Source of the DNA: an uncultured Colwellia sp.
Lineage (GTDB): Bacteria > Pseudomonadota > Gammaproteobacteria > Enterobacterales > Alteromonadaceae
Direction of reading: 5' to 3'
Assembly: GCA_913058145.1 (NCBI GenBank)
Contig: CAJXQM010000010.1
Span: forward strand, 1-64,000
Length of the DNA: 64,000 bases
Under the pieces are notes generated by a model. The model ran no database searches, was not told the DNA's origin, and was given only the letters and a program-made list of their open reading frames with translations. Positions 45,318-53,753 of the stretch are shown here, one piece after another; positions within the stretch are counted from its first letter, which is position 1; every line of letters starts with the position of its first letter. Position numbers and translations under genes: made by a program.

Positions 45318-45911
45318 TTAGCCTTCGTGTTTTGGTTTATAGACACTGTCGGTAAAGCGTGGTCGATTACTTTGAACTTCAGTTAACGGTTCAACTTGAT
45401 GCAAACTTTTTAGACAACGCTCAGTTAAGTCGTGATATTGCTTGGTACCACCGGTTTTCCAAGCAACTTCTTTATCACTCAACGAGCGTTTAATTGTTGC
45501 AGGGCTGCCCGCTAGTAAACTTCTTGGTGGGCATTCAAAAGCAGATTTAACAAAAGCTGTTGCCGCAACTAACGATTCAGCACCGATAACAGCATCGTCC
45601 ATAATTACTGCGTTCATGCCGACTAGAGCATTTTCGCCAATGTGACAACCATGAAGAATTGCACCATGACCTATATGGCCATTTTCTTCAATTATACAGT
45701 CTTTCCCAGGAAAGCTATGAATAACGCAAGTGTCTTGTACGTTTGCGCCTTGTTTAACGATAATACGGCCAAAATCGCCACGTAGTACTGCGTTAGGGCC
45801 AATATAACAATGTTTATCAATAATAACGTCACCAATTAATACGGCCGTTGGATGAACATAAGCAAGTGGATTAACAACTGGCACAAGGTTTTCAATAGCA
45901 TAACTTGGCAT
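45318..45911 (-). CDS. paaY: Phenylacetate pathway thioesterase PaaY
   Basis: A 197-residue left-handed beta-helix protein of the gamma-carbonic-anhydrase fold. Hexapeptide repeats run from VLIGDVIIDKHCYIGPNAVLRGDFGRI to GAILHGCHIGENALVGMNAVIMDDAVIG, with three metal-binding His residues expected. PaaY hydrolyses dead-end CoA esters such as 2-hydroxycyclohepta-1,4,6-triene-1-formyl-CoA, protecting the pathway. It is divergent from paaG. An island palindrome lies 35 bp upstream of its start. Confidence 0.92.
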   Translation of the reverse strand: MPSYAIENLVPVVNPLAYVHPTAVLIGDVIIDKHCYIGPNAVLRGDFGRIIVKQGANVQDTCVIHSFPGKDCIIEENGHIGHGAILHGCHIGENALVGMNAVIMDDAVIGAESLVAATAFVKSAFECPPRSLLAGSPATIKRSLSDKEVAWKTGGTKQYHDLTERCLKSLHQVEPLTEVQSNRPRFTDSVYKPKHEG

Positions 45912-45945
45912 AAAAGGTTCCTTAAAGAATTACGGAATAAAAAGA

Positions 45946-45963
45946 TACTTAATAGATTAAGTA
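45946..45963. promoter_or_regulatory. Island palindrome, copy 6 (paaY/paaG intergenic)
   Basis: TACTTAATAGATTAAGTA, 17 of 18 bases identical to the reference at 26872, with perfect TACTTAAT / ATTAAGTA arms. It is the best agreement among the copies in the paa half. Confidence 0.65.
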
Positions 45964-46079
45964 GTGTTACTGATCTATAACACAGTGTCTACTGAAATAA
46001 GGCTAAGCAGCCACAAAATAATATCTATATAAAAGAACAACTACATAAAATAACAACGACATAAAAAGCGGAGAGTAAA

Positions 46080-46871
46080 ATGAGTTTTTCTACCATCACA
46101 TATCAACTAGATCAAGGTGTAGCTGTTTTAATCTTGAACCGCCCGGCTTCACTCAATAGTTTTAATAGCCTCATGCATGACGAAGTACGCGAAGCAATGA
46201 AAGATGCTCGCGACAACAGTAATGTTCGTTGCTTAGTTATCACTGGCACAGGCCGTGGTTTTTGTGCGGGACAAGATCTAAGCGACCGCTCAGTAAAAGT
46301 TTCCGATGAAGCGCCTGATTTAGGTGAGTCGGTTGAAAAAAATTACAATCCACTTATTCGTAATATTATGACCATGGAAAAACCCGTGTTATGTGCAGTT
46401 AATGGTGTTGCCGCTGGTGCAGGTGCTAGTATTGCATTAGCTTGTGATATTGTTTTAGCCGCTAAAAGTGCTAAATTCATTCAAGCGTTTTGTAAAATAG
46501 GTTTAGTACCTGATTCAGGTGGAACGTTTAATTTAGTACGTGCATTAGGCTTACCAAGAGCCAAAGCGTTAGCATTATTAGGCGATAAACTCTCTGCTGA
46601 ACAAGCACAGAATTGGGGCATGATCTGGCAATGTGTTGACGATGAGAATTTAATGGATGAGACCATGACATTAGCGCTTCATTTAGCAACACAGCCAACT
46701 AAAGGCTTAGCGAAGATAAAGGAACTCATGAACAATTCTTTTTCTACTCCTATGCACCAACAATTAGAATTAGAAAAGTATGCAATGCGTGAGCTAGGTC
46801 GCACAAGTGATTACCGTGAAGGCGTTAGTGCATTCATGGAAAAACGTCAACCAACGTTCACCGGAGAATAA
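46080..46871 (+). CDS. paaG: 1,2-epoxyphenylacetyl-CoA isomerase
   Basis: A 263-residue crotonase-fold isomerase that turns ring-1,2-epoxyphenylacetyl-CoA into oxepin-CoA. The start ITYQLDQGVAVLILNRPASLNSFNS is typical of PaaG, and RGFCAGQDLSDR holds the oxyanion hole and catalytic region. The pattern GQDLxDR is specific to this branch, compared with other enoyl-CoA hydratases. It starts the paaGIJ group; paaI begins two bases after its stop. Confidence 0.94.
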   Translation: MSFSTITYQLDQGVAVLILNRPASLNSFNSLMHDEVREAMKDARDNSNVRCLVITGTGRGFCAGQDLSDRSVKVSDEAPDLGESVEKNYNPLIRNIMTMEKPVLCAVNGVAAGAGASIALACDIVLAAKSAKFIQAFCKIGLVPDSGGTFNLVRALGLPRAKALALLGDKLSAEQAQNWGMIWQCVDDENLMDETMTLALHLATQPTKGLAKIKELMNNSFSTPMHQQLELEKYAMRELGRTSDYREGVSAFMEKRQPTFTGE

Positions 46872-46873
46872 CT

Positions 46874-47347
46874 GTGACAGATAGTAGCCTAAACATCAGT
46901 GAAGCCGATCAACTAGCTCAAGAATGTGCAAAACACATGTATGAAAATGATGCTGCCGCTCAGGCGCTAGGTATTAAGTTAGTACAAGTACTCTGTGGCA
47001 GTTCAATTCTTGTCATGACTGTAAAGGGCTTCATGCTTAATGGCCATAAAACATGTCATGGAGGGAAAATTTTTAGCTTGGCTGATACTGCTTTTGCTTA
47101 TGCCTGTAATTCCCAGAATCAAGCAGCAGTAGCCTTAAGCTGCACCATTGATTTTGTCAACCCAGCTTTTGAGGGCGATACACTTACTGCAACCGCTGAA
47201 GAATTACATCAAGGTGGGCGTAGTGGTGTTTATCAAATAAAAGTCACTAATCAGAAGCAACAACTTATTGCCATTTTTAAAGGTAATTCTGCGCGTATAA
47301 AACGCAGTGTATTACCTGAAGAAAATGTGTTAATTAAAGAAAAGTAG
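46874..47347 (+). CDS. paaI: Hydroxyphenylacetyl-CoA thioesterase PaaI
   Basis: A 157-residue hot-dog-fold thioesterase. The catalytic region NGHKTCHGGKIFSLADTAFAYACNS (His, Gly-Gly, Asp) is as in E. coli PaaI. It clears CoA esters that cannot be processed, mainly hydroxyphenylacetyl-CoA. Its start is a GTG, the only in-frame start near the paaG stop, with GGAGAATAACT before it. Confidence 0.92.
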   Translation: MTDSSLNISEADQLAQECAKHMYENDAAAQALGIKLVQVLCGSSILVMTVKGFMLNGHKTCHGGKIFSLADTAFAYACNSQNQAAVALSCTIDFVNPAFEGDTLTATAEELHQGGRSGVYQIKVTNQKQQLIAIFKGNSARIKRSVLPEENVLIKEK

Positions 47348-47361
47348 CCAAGGAAATCATT

Positions 47362-48564
47362 ATGAACAATACATACATCTGCGATGCAATCAGAACGCCA
47401 TTTGGCCGCTACGGTGGCGCACTATCTTCGGTAAGAGCCGATGATTTAGGTGCTATTCCGATTAGAGAATTAATCAAACGTAATCCACAAGTCGACTGGG
47501 CTAGTGTTGATGATGTTTTCTACGGTTGTGCTAACCAAGCCGGTGAAGATAACCGTAATGTTGCTCGCATGAGTGGCTTACTGGCCGGCCTACCTATTGA
47601 TGTACCTGGCGTAACGCTAAATCGTTTATGTGGCTCAGGTATTGACGCAATAGGTACTGGCTCACGCGCTATTGCCAGTGGTGAAACTGATTTAATTATT
47701 GCGGGTGGCGTTGAATCTATGTCAAGAGCCCCTTTTGTTATGCCTAAAGCCACCAGTGCTTTTAGCCGTCAAGCTGAAGTTTTTGATACCACGATAGGCT
47801 GGCGTTTTGTTAACAAATTAATGGCAAAAGAATACGGTGTAGATTCTATGCCTGAAACGGCAGAAAATGTTGCAGAGCAATTTAACATCAGTCGTGAAGA
47901 TCAAGATATTTTTGCATTTAATAGCCAAACAAAAGCATTAGCTGCACAAAAAGCGGGTCTTTTTAGCCATGAAATTGTGCCTGTTCATATTAAACAACGT
48001 AAAGGTGACGATATTGTTGTCGCTGATGACGAACATTTACGTCTAAGCCCTATGGCAACGCTAGCCAAATTAGCCACGCCTTTTAAAGAGAATGGCTCAG
48101 TTACCGCCGGTAATGCTTCTGGCGTGAATGACGGCGCTTGTGCTCTATTACTTGCCTCAGAAGAAGCAATTAAAGCCAATGGTTTAACACCAAGAGCACG
48201 CATAGTTGCAATGGCAACGGCTGGTTTAGCACCCCGCATAATGGGTTATGGACCGCTTGCTGCGACTAATAAAGTATTAGTTAAAGCGGGTTTAACCTTA
48301 GATCAAATGGACGTAATAGAATTAAACGAAGCCTTTGCCGCACAGGGGTTAGCTGTACTACGTGGATTAGGCTTACCTGATGATGCTGCACACGTAAATC
48401 CAAATGGTGGTGCTATTGCTTTAGGCCATCCTTTAGGGGCCAGTGGCGCGAGATTAGTTATTACTGCCATGCATCAACTTGAGCGCACACAAGGTCGTTA
48501 TGCGTTATGTACTATGTGTATTGGCGTTGGTCAAGGCATTGCTATCATCATTGAAAGGGTTTAA
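47362..48564 (+). CDS. paaJ: 3-oxoadipyl-CoA / 3-oxo-5,6-dehydrosuberyl-CoA thiolase
   Basis: A 400-residue thiolase of the PaaJ/PcaF group. The acyl-enzyme Cys is in [13 protein letters not shown], the His in [17 protein letters not shown] and the second Cys in [10 protein letters not shown]. The start [17 protein letters not shown] is characteristic. It cuts the ring-opened CoA ester twice during the pathway to give acetyl-CoA and succinyl-CoA. It is 14 bases after paaI. Confidence 0.95.
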   Translation: MNNTYICDAIRTPFGRYGGALSSVRADDLGAIPIRELIKRNPQVDWASVDDVFYGCANQAGEDNRNVARMSGLLAGLPIDVPGVTLNRLCGSGIDAIGTGSRAIASGETDLIIAGGVESMSRAPFVMPKATSAFSRQAEVFDTTIGWRFVNKLMAKEYGVDSMPETAENVAEQFNISREDQDIFAFNSQTKALAAQKAGLFSHEIVPVHIKQRKGDDIVVADDEHLRLSPMATLAKLATPFKENGSVTAGNASGVNDGACALLLASEEAIKANGLTPRARIVAMATAGLAPRIMGYGPLAATNKVLVKAGLTLDQMDVIELNEAFAAQGLAVLRGLGLPDDAAHVNPNGGAIALGHPLGASGARLVITAMHQLERTQGRYALCTMCIGVGQGIAIIIERV

Positions 48565-48662
48565 TCACCACGTAACCAACTGAAATTTTTGGTGATTTAA
48601 AATAATACAATTAAATACGATACATAGTGTTGACATACTCGTTAATAATCGTATCATTAAAG

Positions 48663-48680
48663 TAGTTAATATATTAACGA
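48663..48680. promoter_or_regulatory. Island palindrome, copy 7 (directly before paaA)
   Basis: TAGTTAATATATTAACGA, with a perfect GTTAATATATTAAC centre, 12 bp from the paaA start codon and just before its ribosome binding site GGAGA. At this place a bound repressor would block transcription or translation start of paaABCDE. Confidence 0.6.
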
Positions 48681-48691
48681 CAGGAGAAGAT

Positions 48692-49660
48692 ATGACTAAA
48701 TATAATAAAAGCGAAGCAGAGCTAGAAGCGAGTTTCCAACAAAGAGTAGATAGCGAGCAAAAAATCGAACCAAAAGATTGGATGCCAGAAGCTTATCGTA
48801 AAAATTTAATCCGTCAAATGTCACAACATGCCCATTCAGAAATAATAGGCATGCAACCAGAAGGCAATTGGATAACCCGTGCACCTTCTTTACGCCGTAA
48901 AACAGTATTATTGTCTAAAGTTCAGGATGAAGCTGGCCACGGTTTATATTTATATAGTGCAACTGAAACGTTAGGCATTGAGCGCAGTGAATTAATTGCC
49001 GCCTTACAAAGTGGCAAAGCAAAATATGCTTCTATTTTCAATTACCCTGCACAAACATGGGGTGATATGGGTGCTATTGGTTGGTTAGTTGATGGCGCTG
49101 CTATCGTCAATCAGGTATCACTACAACGTACCTCGTATGGTCCTTATGCACGTGGCATGATCCGCATTTGTAAGGAAGAAAGTTTTCATCAACGTCAAGG
49201 TTACGTGATCATGATGGAACTTGCTAAAGGCACACCAGCACAAAAACAAATGGCGCAAGATTCGCTAAATCGTTTTTACTGGCCTTCATTAATGATGTTT
49301 GGACCACATGATTCTGAATCAGCGCATAGCGCTAAGTCAATGAAGTGGAAAATAAAACGCGAAACTAATGATGATTTACGTCAAAAGTTCATCGATCAAA
49401 CAGTACCTCAAATAGCTTATTTAGGTTTAGAACACCCTGATAAAGACTTAGTTTGGAATGAAGAAAAAGGTCAACATGACAGCGGTGAAATCGATTGGGA
49501 CGAATTCTACGCGGTAATTAATGGCAACGGCCATAGTAACCGTCAACGAATTCAGCATCATGTTAAAGCCCATGAAGAAGGTGCTTGGGTTCGTGATGCA
49601 ATGTCAGCATACCAACAGAAAAAAACACAACGAAAAGTTAACGCTGAAACAGCCGCCTAA
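48692..49660 (+). CDS. paaA: Phenylacetyl-CoA 1,2-epoxidase, catalytic subunit A
   Basis: A 322-residue di-iron oxygenase subunit. The two ExxH blocks around [16 protein letters not shown] and [12 protein letters not shown], with the other carboxylates, should hold the iron pair. The segment [26 protein letters not shown] is conserved. It epoxidises phenylacetyl-CoA together with PaaC. It opens the paaABCDE operon and follows an island palindrome. Confidence 0.96.
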   Translation: MTKYNKSEAELEASFQQRVDSEQKIEPKDWMPEAYRKNLIRQMSQHAHSEIIGMQPEGNWITRAPSLRRKTVLLSKVQDEAGHGLYLYSATETLGIERSELIAALQSGKAKYASIFNYPAQTWGDMGAIGWLVDGAAIVNQVSLQRTSYGPYARGMIRICKEESFHQRQGYVIMMELAKGTPAQKQMAQDSLNRFYWPSLMMFGPHDSESAHSAKSMKWKIKRETNDDLRQKFIDQTVPQIAYLGLEHPDKDLVWNEEKGQHDSGEIDWDEFYAVINGNGHSNRQRIQHHVKAHEEGAWVRDAMSAYQQKKTQRKVNAETAA

Positions 49661-49726
49661 CAACTAACATTGTACAGTTAACACTTTACAGCTTGTTATT
49701 AAAAACAAGTATTGAGGAGAAAGAAG

Positions 49727-50014
49727 ATGAGCTTAGAAAAATTAGAATTATTTGAAGTATTCCTTCGTTCAAAACGCGGATTAGATCATAGACATGCCGG
49801 CAGCTTACATGCTGAAGATAAAGAACAAGCCTTAGAATATGCGCGCGATGTTTATACTCGCCGTAGTGAAGGCGTTAGTATTTGGGTTGTAAAATCAAAT
49901 GACATTTGTGCATCTCAAGAAGATGATAGTGAAAGCTTTTTTGATCCATCTGATGATAAACCTTATCGTCATGCAACTTACTATGATATCCCCAAAGAAG
50001 TTGGCGCAATGTAA
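49727..50014 (+). CDS. paaB: Phenylacetyl-CoA epoxidase subunit B
   Basis: A 95-residue structural subunit, the same length as E. coli PaaB. The start SLEKLELFEVFLRSKRGLDHRHAGSLHA is highly conserved. The frame is open from a TTG at 49712, but the ATG at 49727, preceded by GAGGAGAAAG, gives the family N-terminus. It bridges the PaaAC units. Confidence 0.95.
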   Translation: MSLEKLELFEVFLRSKRGLDHRHAGSLHAEDKEQALEYARDVYTRRSEGVSIWVVKSNDICASQEDDSESFFDPSDDKPYRHATYYDIPKEVGAM

Positions 50015-50027
50015 TCAGGAGTAAAAA

Positions 50028-50819
50028 ATGACTAGTTCTACAGAAACAGTGAACAAACAAGATATTATTGATTACGCTGCGCGTTTGGGTGACGATGCGA
50101 TTGTTATCGGTCACCGACTTTCAGAATGGGTATCAAGAGCTCCTTTTGTTGAAGAAGATGTTGCTTTAGGTAATGTTGCACTCGACTTCCTTGGTCATGC
50201 ACGCATGTATTACACCCATGCTGCAGAGCTTAGTAATGAACAAAATGGCACGACTGATATAACAGAAGATAACTTTGCTTATTTGCGCGATGAAAGACAG
50301 TTTCAAAACCATTTATTACATGAGTTACACAAAGGTGATTTTGCTTATACAACAGCACGCCAATTATTAATTGATGTTTTTAACAAGCACTTTCTTGAGC
50401 AATTGAAAAAATCGAACGATAAAACACTTGCCGCTATTGCTGTAAAAGCAGCAAAAGAGGCAAAGTATCATTGTCGACGTTCACAAGACTGGACCTTACG
50501 TTTAGGCGATGGTACCAGCGAAAGCCACGAAAGAATGCAACTTGCCTTAAATGATATATGGGGTTATAGCCATGAATTATTTGAAGTTGATGCGTTAGAA
50601 CAACGTCTTGTTGATGCGGGAATTGCTGTTGATTGTACCCTGTTAAAAGCTGATTGGCTAAAAGAAGTCACGGCTATTATTGAAGAAGCAACATTAATGG
50701 TACCCGATCAAGATTGGGCTGTTAGCGGTGGTCGACAAGGTTATCACACAGAACACTTAGGGCATTTATTAACTGAAATGCAATTTGTTCACCGGTCATT
50801 TCCTGGCGCCAAATGGTAG
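50028..50819 (+). CDS. paaC: Phenylacetyl-CoA epoxidase subunit C
   Basis: A 263-residue partner subunit of PaaA with a ferritin-like fold. The segments RLSEWVSRAPFVEEDVALGNVALDFLGHARMYY and KEAKYHCRRSQDWTLRLGDGT are the family marks. It stabilises PaaA and is needed for substrate binding. It starts 13 bases after paaB, with AGGAG just ahead. Confidence 0.95.
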   Translation: MTSSTETVNKQDIIDYAARLGDDAIVIGHRLSEWVSRAPFVEEDVALGNVALDFLGHARMYYTHAAELSNEQNGTTDITEDNFAYLRDERQFQNHLLHELHKGDFAYTTARQLLIDVFNKHFLEQLKKSNDKTLAAIAVKAAKEAKYHCRRSQDWTLRLGDGTSESHERMQLALNDIWGYSHELFEVDALEQRLVDAGIAVDCTLLKADWLKEVTAIIEEATLMVPDQDWAVSGGRQGYHTEHLGHLLTEMQFVHRSFPGAKW

Positions 50820-50835
50820 TTTTATGGAGACTATG

Positions 50836-51378
50836 ATGCAAGTTATCCCGACCAAATCCCCAATACAATTTGAACGCGAACAATTTCGTCGTAACTCAGC
50901 GTTTCCTGAGTTATGGCAATGTTTAGATCAGGTTAAAGATCCAGAAATCCCTGCGTTATCTTTGTGGGATATCGGTATTTTAAAAGATATCAAACGTCAG
51001 GGTAATCAGGCATCAGTAACCATTACTCCTACTTACTCAGGCTGTCCTGCTATGGACGCTATTGCTGAAGATATAGCAATAGCGTTTAAAGAACATGGCA
51101 TTGAGAAAACGGTGATAATCAAAGAATTATCACCTGCTTGGACAACTGACTGGATGACAGACAAAGGTCGAAATCAGTTAAGAGACTATGGTATTGCTCC
51201 GCCTAATGATGTGATAGGTGGTCATGAACAACCCCTTAATAGTGACAGCCAAGTACTTTGCCCACAATGTGGAAGTGGTGACACTAAGTTACTCAGCGAA
51301 TATGGTTCAACTGCATGTAAAGCCTTGTTTCAATGCAATAGCTGCCATGAACCATTCGATCTTTTTAAACATATTTAA
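50836..51378 (+). CDS. paaD: PaaD, maturation factor of the phenylacetyl-CoA epoxidase
   Basis: 180 residues from the chosen start. The first part is a MIP18/DUF59-type domain (DPEIPALSLWDIGILKDIK, TPTYSGCPAMDAIAEDI), and the C-terminus carries four Cys in CPQCG and CNSC that suggest a metal or Fe-S role. The frame extends to 50785 inside paaC, but three ATGs stand at 50824, 50833 and 50836. The last is six bases from GGAG and is preferred. PaaD is thought to assist Fe-S insertion into PaaE. Confidence 0.88.
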   Translation: MQVIPTKSPIQFEREQFRRNSAFPELWQCLDQVKDPEIPALSLWDIGILKDIKRQGNQASVTITPTYSGCPAMDAIAEDIAIAFKEHGIEKTVIIKELSPAWTTDWMTDKGRNQLRDYGIAPPNDVIGGHEQPLNSDSQVLCPQCGSGDTKLLSEYGSTACKALFQCNSCHEPFDLFKHI

Positions 51379-51404
51379 TCGCAATAATACCAAGAAGGTG
51401 CGAC

Positions 51405-52511
51405 ATGACAAAATTTTATTCTCTTACTATCGCTAATATTAGACCAGAAACCGACTCGGCAATTTGCTTGAGTTTAAACATTCCAGACGAGTTAAAGCAA
51501 AAGTTCACCTTTACTCCTGGACAATTTTTAACATTACAAGCGTCTATTGACGGAGAAGTCATTCGTCGTTGTTACTCTATTTGTTCAGGTGTTGATGAAG
51601 CACAATTATCAATCGCGATAAAACGCGTTGATAAAGGTGTATTCTCTAACTTCGCTAATGATAATTTCAACGTAGGCGATAGTATTGAAGTCATGCCACC
51701 TCAAGGTGATTTTACGTTAAATTTAAATGATGATGCCTCAAGTAAACAGCTTGGTAAAAACTACATGTTACTAGCTGCCGGTAGTGGTATCACCCCGATT
51801 TTATCGTTAATAAAATCAATTTTTAGCCGTGAGCTAAATTCAAAAATCACCTTAGTTTATGGTAACCAAAAAACCCATACTATGATGTTCAAAGAAGAAC
51901 TGAGCTTTATTAAAAATCGTTATTTAACGCGTTTTAATTGGGTCAACATCATGAGTCAAGAAGACCAAGGCGCTGATTTACTTAATGGTAGAATTGATAA
52001 CAAAAAAGGTTATCAACTACAAAAACAAAAACTTATCGATATAAATACTACTGATGAAGCGTTCATTTGTGGACCCGAATCAATGATTTCTGAAGTGTCT
52101 CGTGGTTTTAGAATTGAGGGGTTAACTGAAGATCAAATTCATTATGAATTATTTGCTAGCTCGTCTGAAGATGCACAACTCGTGTTAGACAAAGCTAAAA
52201 GTCGTGTTAATGAATATGGCGAAAACCGTACTAGTAAAGTAACCGTCGTTGCCGATGGTCGCAGTCATAATTTTGACCTAGCGACAGTAGGCGCCAATAT
52301 TTTAGATGCGGGTATGGCTAATGGTGTAGAACTACCTTACTCTTGTAAAGCCGGAGTATGCTCAACTTGTAAAGCTAAGTTGATCAAAGGGAAAGTTGAC
52401 ATGGATATTAATCATGGCCTTGAGCAACACGAAATTGATGCCGGTTACATTCTTACTTGTCAATCTCACCCTATTACAGACGAAGTTGTTGTCAGCTTTG
52501 ATGATAGATAA
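51405..52511 (+). CDS. paaE: Phenylacetyl-CoA epoxidase reductase PaaE
   Basis: A 368-residue flavin- and iron-sulfur-dependent reductase that feeds electrons from NADPH to PaaA. The FAD domain has RRCYSICSG, the NAD(P) domain has LLAAGSGITPILSLIKS and FICGPESMI, and the C-terminal plant-type [2Fe-2S] ferredoxin has CKAGVCSTCKAKL with the fourth Cys in ILTCQSHP. All ligands are present. It is last in paaABCDE, with no stop before paaX for 137 bases. Confidence 0.95.
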   Translation: MTKFYSLTIANIRPETDSAICLSLNIPDELKQKFTFTPGQFLTLQASIDGEVIRRCYSICSGVDEAQLSIAIKRVDKGVFSNFANDNFNVGDSIEVMPPQGDFTLNLNDDASSKQLGKNYMLLAAGSGITPILSLIKSIFSRELNSKITLVYGNQKTHTMMFKEELSFIKNRYLTRFNWVNIMSQEDQGADLLNGRIDNKKGYQLQKQKLIDINTTDEAFICGPESMISEVSRGFRIEGLTEDQIHYELFASSSEDAQLVLDKAKSRVNEYGENRTSKVTVVADGRSHNFDLATVGANILDAGMANGVELPYSCKAGVCSTCKAKLIKGKVDMDINHGLEQHEIDAGYILTCQSHPITDEVVVSFDDR

Positions 52512-52588
52512 GTCTTTGTTATAACATTGCCTTATTAGGCCGCTGCCTTGCTAATTTTTTTGTTTTAGTGTTATTTCTTACTTGCGAG

Positions 52589-52622
52589 ACGCTTAGTGAA
52601 TTGACTACAATTTACTAAGCGT
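52589..52622. promoter_or_regulatory. Inverted repeat upstream of paaX
   Basis: ACGCTTAGT-GAATT, a 6-base spacer, then AATT-TACTAAGCGT: arms of 14 bp with one mismatch, about 30 bp before the paaX start. It is different from the island palindrome and has no T-run. It may be the autoregulatory site of PaaX or a weak transcript end of paaE. Confidence 0.5.
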
Positions 52623-52648
52623 AAATACTAATAAAAATAGGAAAAAGT

Positions 52649-53578
52649 ATGACGAATACCAGTAAACTTAGTCTTACTGTTAAGCAGCATATAAAACAAA
52701 ATCGTATTAGCTGTACCTCAATGGTAGTCACTATTTTTGGTGATATAGTTTCTCAACATGGTAGTTGGCTTTGGCTTTCAAGTTTAATAAAAACACTTGA
52801 GCCTTTCGGTTTTAATGATCGTCAAGTACGAACGTCAGTCTATCGTTTAGTACAAAGTAACTGGTTACAAGGCAATAAAGTTGGGCGGTGTAGCTATTAC
52901 TGCTTTACTGATTTTGCCATGGCGCATTACGAAAAAGCCGCAAGAAGAATTTATGCCTCCGACCAAGCTGACGGGAATAAAAATTGGATTTTAGTATTAC
53001 CAATATCCGTGCCAGACGATAAAAAAGAAGAGTTTAGAAAAAGTTTACTTTGGCAAGGATTTAATACCTTAGTATCAGGACTTTATGCACACCCTTCTTG
53101 TGATACCTCTTCATTGGATGAAGCTATTCACGAACTAGGCTTAGCAGGCAATGTTATTATACTCAACGGTAGTGTTGCTGATTTAAATTCACAGAGCGTT
53201 ATAAAAACACTGATCAAAGATCGTTGGCAATTATCAGAGTTAGAAACAAGTTATCGTGATTTTCTTAATTTTTATCGACCTCTTTGCCAACAAATTTTAA
53301 ACAAACATGATAAGTCTGAACAACTCAGTACGACGGAGTGTTTTTTACTTAGGGCCATATTAATTCACGATTATCGCCGCATTTTATTACGTGACCCAGA
53401 CTTCCCCCAAGCTATGTTATCACTGGGCTGGGTAGGATATGAGGCACATGATTTAGTAAAGAAAATGTATAAAGTGCTCGGTGAACCTTCCACTACTTAT
53501 ATAGAAGAAAATATGAATAATGCTCAGGGAAAATTACCTGAAGCAAGTAATAAATTTCACCAGCGATTTGTGTCTTAA
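52649..53578 (+). CDS. paaX: Phenylacetic acid degradation repressor PaaX
   Basis: A 309-residue GntR-like winged-helix repressor. The start SCTSMVVTIFGDIVSQHGSWLWLSSLIKTLEPFGFNDRQVRTSVYRLVQ contains the DNA-binding part, and the C-terminal PaaX_C domain ends HDYRRILLRDPDFPQAML. Phenylacetyl-CoA normally relieves repression. It is downstream of paaE with an inverted repeat in its leader. Confidence 0.94.
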   Translation: MTNTSKLSLTVKQHIKQNRISCTSMVVTIFGDIVSQHGSWLWLSSLIKTLEPFGFNDRQVRTSVYRLVQSNWLQGNKVGRCSYYCFTDFAMAHYEKAARRIYASDQADGNKNWILVLPISVPDDKKEEFRKSLLWQGFNTLVSGLYAHPSCDTSSLDEAIHELGLAGNVIILNGSVADLNSQSVIKTLIKDRWQLSELETSYRDFLNFYRPLCQQILNKHDKSEQLSTTECFLLRAILIHDYRRILLRDPDFPQAMLSLGWVGYEAHDLVKKMYKVLGEPSTTYIEENMNNAQGKLPEASNKFHQRFVS

Positions 53579-53753
53579 ACTTAGCTAAGATACTGTTTTA
53601 TTAATAATAAAGATGCTTCACCTTATTCACAGAAGTGAGTCATTGTGTCAATTTCATATACACGGTTTTGATATCAACCCTAATATTCTCACTGTAGATA
53701 CCATGAGGATGCAATTAGGTAAATACATACAATAAAATTAGGAAATAAACCAT

